Source: Planctomycetota bacterium (GTDB taxonomy: Bacteria; Planctomycetota; B129-G9). From it: a stretch of DNA of 5,184 bases. The notes beneath the pieces were generated by a model. The model ran no database searches and was not told the origin of the DNA. It saw only the letters and a program-made list of their open reading frames with translations. Location of the stretch: assembly GCA_030607235.1 (NCBI GenBank), contig JAUWEX010000117.1, forward strand, positions 1 through 5,184, in the 5' to 3' direction. Position 1 is the first letter of the stretch; every line of letters starts with the position of its first letter. Shown one piece after another: positions 4,084 to 5,184 of this stretch. The position numbers and the translations under genes were made by a program.

Positions 4084-5097
4084 TCATTCGCATTCGGATT
4101 TCGACTTGCGCCCCATCAGCATCTTTACGCCGGTTTCGGGCCGCAGTCCTTCGAACAGCACCTTGTAGAGTTGCTCGGTTATCGGCATCTCGACCTTGTG
4201 CTTCTTCGCCAGCGCCATTACCGAGCGCACGGTCCACACGCCTTCGGGAACCATCTCGCTGCTGGAGAGAATCTCTTCGAGGCGTTTGCCGCGGCCGACG
4301 CTCTCGCCTACCGCGCGATTGCGGCTGTATGGACTGAAACAGGTCGTCATCAAATCGCCCAGCCCCGCAAGACCGAAAAACGTCTGCCGCCGTCCGCCGA
4401 GTTTCACACCCAGCCGCGCCATCTCGACCAGCCCCCGCGTGAGAAGCGCGCTTTTGCTGTTGTCGCCGTACCCGATACCGTCCGACATGCCCGCCGCTAT
4501 CGCTATGACGTTTTTGAGCGCGCCGCCGAGTTCCACGCCGATCATATCGGTGTTGGTATAGACGCGAAAGGTATCGGTGGTGAAAAGATCCTGCAAGGCG
4601 TCGAGCGTTTTCGCATCCGTTCCGCCGAGCACCACCGTGGTAGGCAGTTTGCGGGCGACTTCTTCGGCGTGGCTCGGCCCGGAGAGAACCGCTACCTGGT
4701 GATTTTTGCCGAGGGTCTCGCGGATAATTTTCGACGGGCGCAGCAATGTGTTGTTTTCGATGCCCTTGGTCGCGCTGACGACCGGCGCGGTTTTGTTGCT
4801 GATGGCGACGGATATTTTGTTGAGGCTGGCGCGCAGGTACAGCGTCGGCACAGCCGACAAAATCAGGTCAATGTCGCGGGGAATGTCTTCGGATAGGCCG
4901 GAGATCTTCAACGTTCGCGGTAACTTGATGCCGGGGAGGAATTTCTTGTTCTCGCGCGTCCGCTGCATCTCGGAGGCGTACTCCGGAAACGCCGACCACT
5001 GGTGCACATCGCGGTCTTTTTGCGTCAGCAGCACCGAGAGCGCCGTACCCCAGCCGCCGTCGCCGATAACGAGAATCTTTTGAAATCTGTTGGTCAT
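4084..5097 (-). CDS. gpsA: NAD(P)H-dependent glycerol-3-phosphate dehydrogenase
   Basis: The enzyme reduces dihydroxyacetone phosphate to sn-glycerol-3-phosphate, the backbone precursor of phospholipids, in the cytoplasm. The product has 337 residues, normal for the family. The dinucleotide-binding loop IGDGGWGTAL is at 11-20 (GxGxWG). SATKGIE (108-114) and SGPSHAEEVA (139-148) are family signatures. K195 in GGALKN is the expected catalytic lysine. GYGDNSKSALLTRG (209-222), GLAGLGDLMTTC (242-253) and SRNR (258-261) form the C-terminal substrate domain. The ATG at 5097 puts the glycine loop about ten residues from the N-terminus, as usual. No Shine-Dalgarno motif precedes it. The start overlaps the plsY stop as ATGA, so translation is probably coupled. 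The C-terminus is followed at once by repeat R4. Confidence 0.95.
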   Translation of the reverse strand: MTNRFQKILVIGDGGWGTALSVLLTQKDRDVHQWSAFPEYASEMQRTRENKKFLPGIKLPRTLKISGLSEDIPRDIDLILSAVPTLYLRASLNKISVAISNKTAPVVSATKGIENNTLLRPSKIIRETLGKNHQVAVLSGPSHAEEVARKLPTTVVLGGTDAKTLDALQDLFTTDTFRVYTNTDMIGVELGGALKNVIAIAAGMSDGIGYGDNSKSALLTRGLVEMARLGVKLGGRRQTFFGLAGLGDLMTTCFSPYSRNRAVGESVGRGKRLEEILSSSEMVPEGVWTVRSVMALAKKHKVEMPITEQLYKVLFEGLRPETGVKMLMGRKSKSECE

Positions 5098-5184
5098 AAT
5101 GTGGATTTGTGCTCATGGCCCTTGAGCAGGCGCGCGATGTTGCCGCGGTGCGTAAAAACAACGCCTACGGAAACCAGCAGCGAC
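5094..5184 (-). CDS. plsY: Glycerol-3-phosphate acyltransferase PlsY, C-terminal fragment
   Basis: The last 29 codons of a gene entering from the right edge are visible, ending in TGA at 5096-5094. The residues FTHRGNIARLLKGHE match the conserved PlsY ending (HRxNIxRLLxGxE), preceded by the hydrophobic end of the last membrane segment (SLLVSVGVV). PlsY is an inner-membrane enzyme that transfers an acyl group from acyl phosphate to glycerol-3-phosphate. Its pairing with gpsA is a common bacterial arrangement and strengthens the call. The rest of the gene is outside the window. Confidence 0.85.
   Translation of the reverse strand, partial: SLLVSVGVVFTHRGNIARLLKGHEHKSTL

Noticed and set aside
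4045..4896. Long plus-strand open frame of 283 codons opposite gpsA
   Set aside because: It is a mirror of gpsA's codon pattern. Its translation is rich in His, Arg and Ala with no recognisable motif, whereas gpsA has complete family signatures.

Overview
The window is about 5.2 kb of moderately GC-rich bacterial chromosome. It holds two gene groups that converge on a repeat-packed intergenic region, and a second repeat-packed region lies at the left edge. No phylogenetic marker is present. The HEAT-like repeat / PDZ secreted protein, the methanogen-like short form of IlvE and the abundance of dispersed palindromic repeats would fit Planctomycetota or a related deep-branching lineage, most likely uncultured. 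This is an inference of low to moderate confidence.

Layout. Positions 1-468 are intergenic: a long hairpin (47-113), two inverse-oriented copies of a structured repeat (116-170 and 243-375), a 45-bp palindrome (169-213), a 15-bp tandem repeat, and then a perfect-consensus sigma-70-type promoter (388-416). This promoter drives a probable three-gene plus-strand unit: ilvE (469-1329, branched-chain aminotransferase), an exported HEAT-like/PDZ protein (1366-2673), and a membrane-anchored coiled-coil protein with a C-terminal eight-cysteine zinc module (2687-3448). From the right edge, the minus-strand pair plsY (only the C-terminus, 5094-5184) and gpsA (4084-5097) encodes glycerolipid precursor enzymes. 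The two genes overlap by four bases. GpsA makes sn-glycerol-3-phosphate and PlsY acylates it to lysophosphatidate.

The 635-bp convergent intergenic region (3449-4083) carries two near-identical tandem copies of a 128-bp structured repeat on the plus strand, a 17-bp motif array, a second long hairpin (3811-3880), and another copy of the structured repeat on the minus strand (3900-4080).

The main discovery-type observation is that five segments in both noncoding regions belong to one repeat family. They share a small terminal GC hairpin, a central hairpin with changing but compensating stem sequences, and a conserved tail. Two copies begin within a few bases of the stop codons of the two converging genes. 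The stem covariation suggests that folded RNA or DNA structure is what is conserved. Candidate explanations are a REP/MITE-like mobile palindrome or a 3'-end RNA processing or termination module.
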